The position numbers and the translations under genes were made by a program. The notes under the pieces were generated by a model, which was not told the origin of the DNA, searched no databases, and saw only the letters and a program-made list of their open reading frames with translations. From positions 1 to 6,121 of the forward strand of contig JALRLA010000157.1 in the NCBI GenBank assembly GCA_023254645.1: a DNA stretch of 6,121 nt. Reading direction: 5' to 3'. Shown one piece after another: positions 5,927 to 6,121 of this stretch. This DNA comes from Bacteroidia bacterium. GTDB lineage: Bacteria > Bacteroidota > Bacteroidia > NS11-12g > UBA955. Within the stretch, counting starts at the first letter, position 1. Every line of letters begins with the position of its first letter.

Positions 5927-6121
5927 TTATTCGCCGTGCTCGTGTTTGTGTTTGTTGACGTGTTCGAAGTATTTCTCGACACTGATCTTTTTGCTTTTGA
6001 AGCTGATCAAGGTTTTGACATGGTCGTAGGCCTTGCGGTAAACCACGCGATCGGCCATTTGGCTGACAAACTCGCGGTCTGACATGCGCTTTTGAACTGT
6101 TTCGGTCAAGAAAGCATCTCC
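5927..6121 (-). CDS. tig: Trigger factor, C-terminal end (truncated by window edge)
   Basis: Only the last 64 codons are in the window; the frame runs off the right edge, so the ribosome-binding and PPIase-like domains cannot be seen. The visible part is a highly charged, helical segment (SDREFVSQMADRVVYRKAYD, then HVKTLISFKSKKISVEKYFE), as expected for the C-terminal substrate-binding arms of trigger factor, the ribosome-bound chaperone. The KKISVE-type ending resembles Bacteroidota trigger factors (family knowledge). The strongest argument is position: tig immediately before clpP and clpX is a very widespread bacterial order. The protein ends with a His/Lys/Glu-rich tail, HVNKHKHEHGE. Any leading Met drawn near 6109 would be a TTG codon inside the gene and not a start. 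The TAA at 5927-5929 is 30 bases before the clpP ATG. Confidence 0.88.
   Translation of the reverse strand, partial: GDAFLTETVQKRMSDREFVSQMADRVVYRKAYDHVKTLISFKSKKISVEKYFEHVNKHKHEHGE

Noticed and set aside
1..6121. Mobile element, phage, toxin-antitoxin, CRISPR or RNA gene
   Set aside because: No transposase, integrase, long terminal inverted repeats, spaced direct repeats, or tRNA/rRNA-like sequence was seen on either strand.

Overview
The window looks like an ordinary chromosomal segment from a member of the Bacteroidota, probably near the Flavobacteriia. The grounds are: the gene order trigger factor - clpP - clpX; a ClpP with the long N-terminal extension typical of this phylum (it begins [14 protein letters not shown]); the absence of Shine-Dalgarno sequences upstream of the starts; two matches to the Bacteroidota -7 promoter element TAnnTTTG; and a beta-rich partial protein that reads like a Bacteroidota outer-membrane barrel. 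The genus cannot be fixed from the sequence alone. Coding density is high and no mobile element, tRNA, rRNA or CRISPR array is visible.

Layout, left to right. Positions 2-613 (+) hold the C-terminal part of a probable outer-membrane beta-barrel protein whose start lies outside the window. A 137-base gap between convergent genes carries small hairpins. Positions 751-1818 (-) encode a class IV, PLP-dependent branched-chain amino acid aminotransferase (ilvE). A 30-base divergent gap separates it from 1849-2511 (+), an uncharacterised 220-residue protein with a Pro/Glu/Ala-rich linker and a compact C-terminal domain. That gene converges on 2508-3800 (-), a 12-TM-type MFS transporter of the UMF1/Atg22-like family; both genes end inside a shared CTAG. 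A 150-base spacer (3801-3950) with an imperfect hairpin and a small palindrome follows. The right third is the proteostasis cluster, read right to left: trigger factor C-terminus (5927-6121), clpP (5207-5896) and clpX (3951-5204), with 30-base and 2-base spacers.

Functionally, trigger factor, ClpP and ClpX form one protein folding/degradation unit: a ribosome-associated chaperone, a serine-protease barrel, and the AAA+ unfoldase that feeds it. All catalytic and nucleotide-binding motifs in ClpP and ClpX are intact. IlvE, the transporter, the barrel protein and the unknown gene show no obvious functional link with that unit.

I found no convincing new multi-gene system. The most interesting object is the uncharacterised 1849-2511 gene, whose C-terminal domain has a pattern faintly like the DNA polymerase III psi subunit (HolD); this is a hypothesis only.
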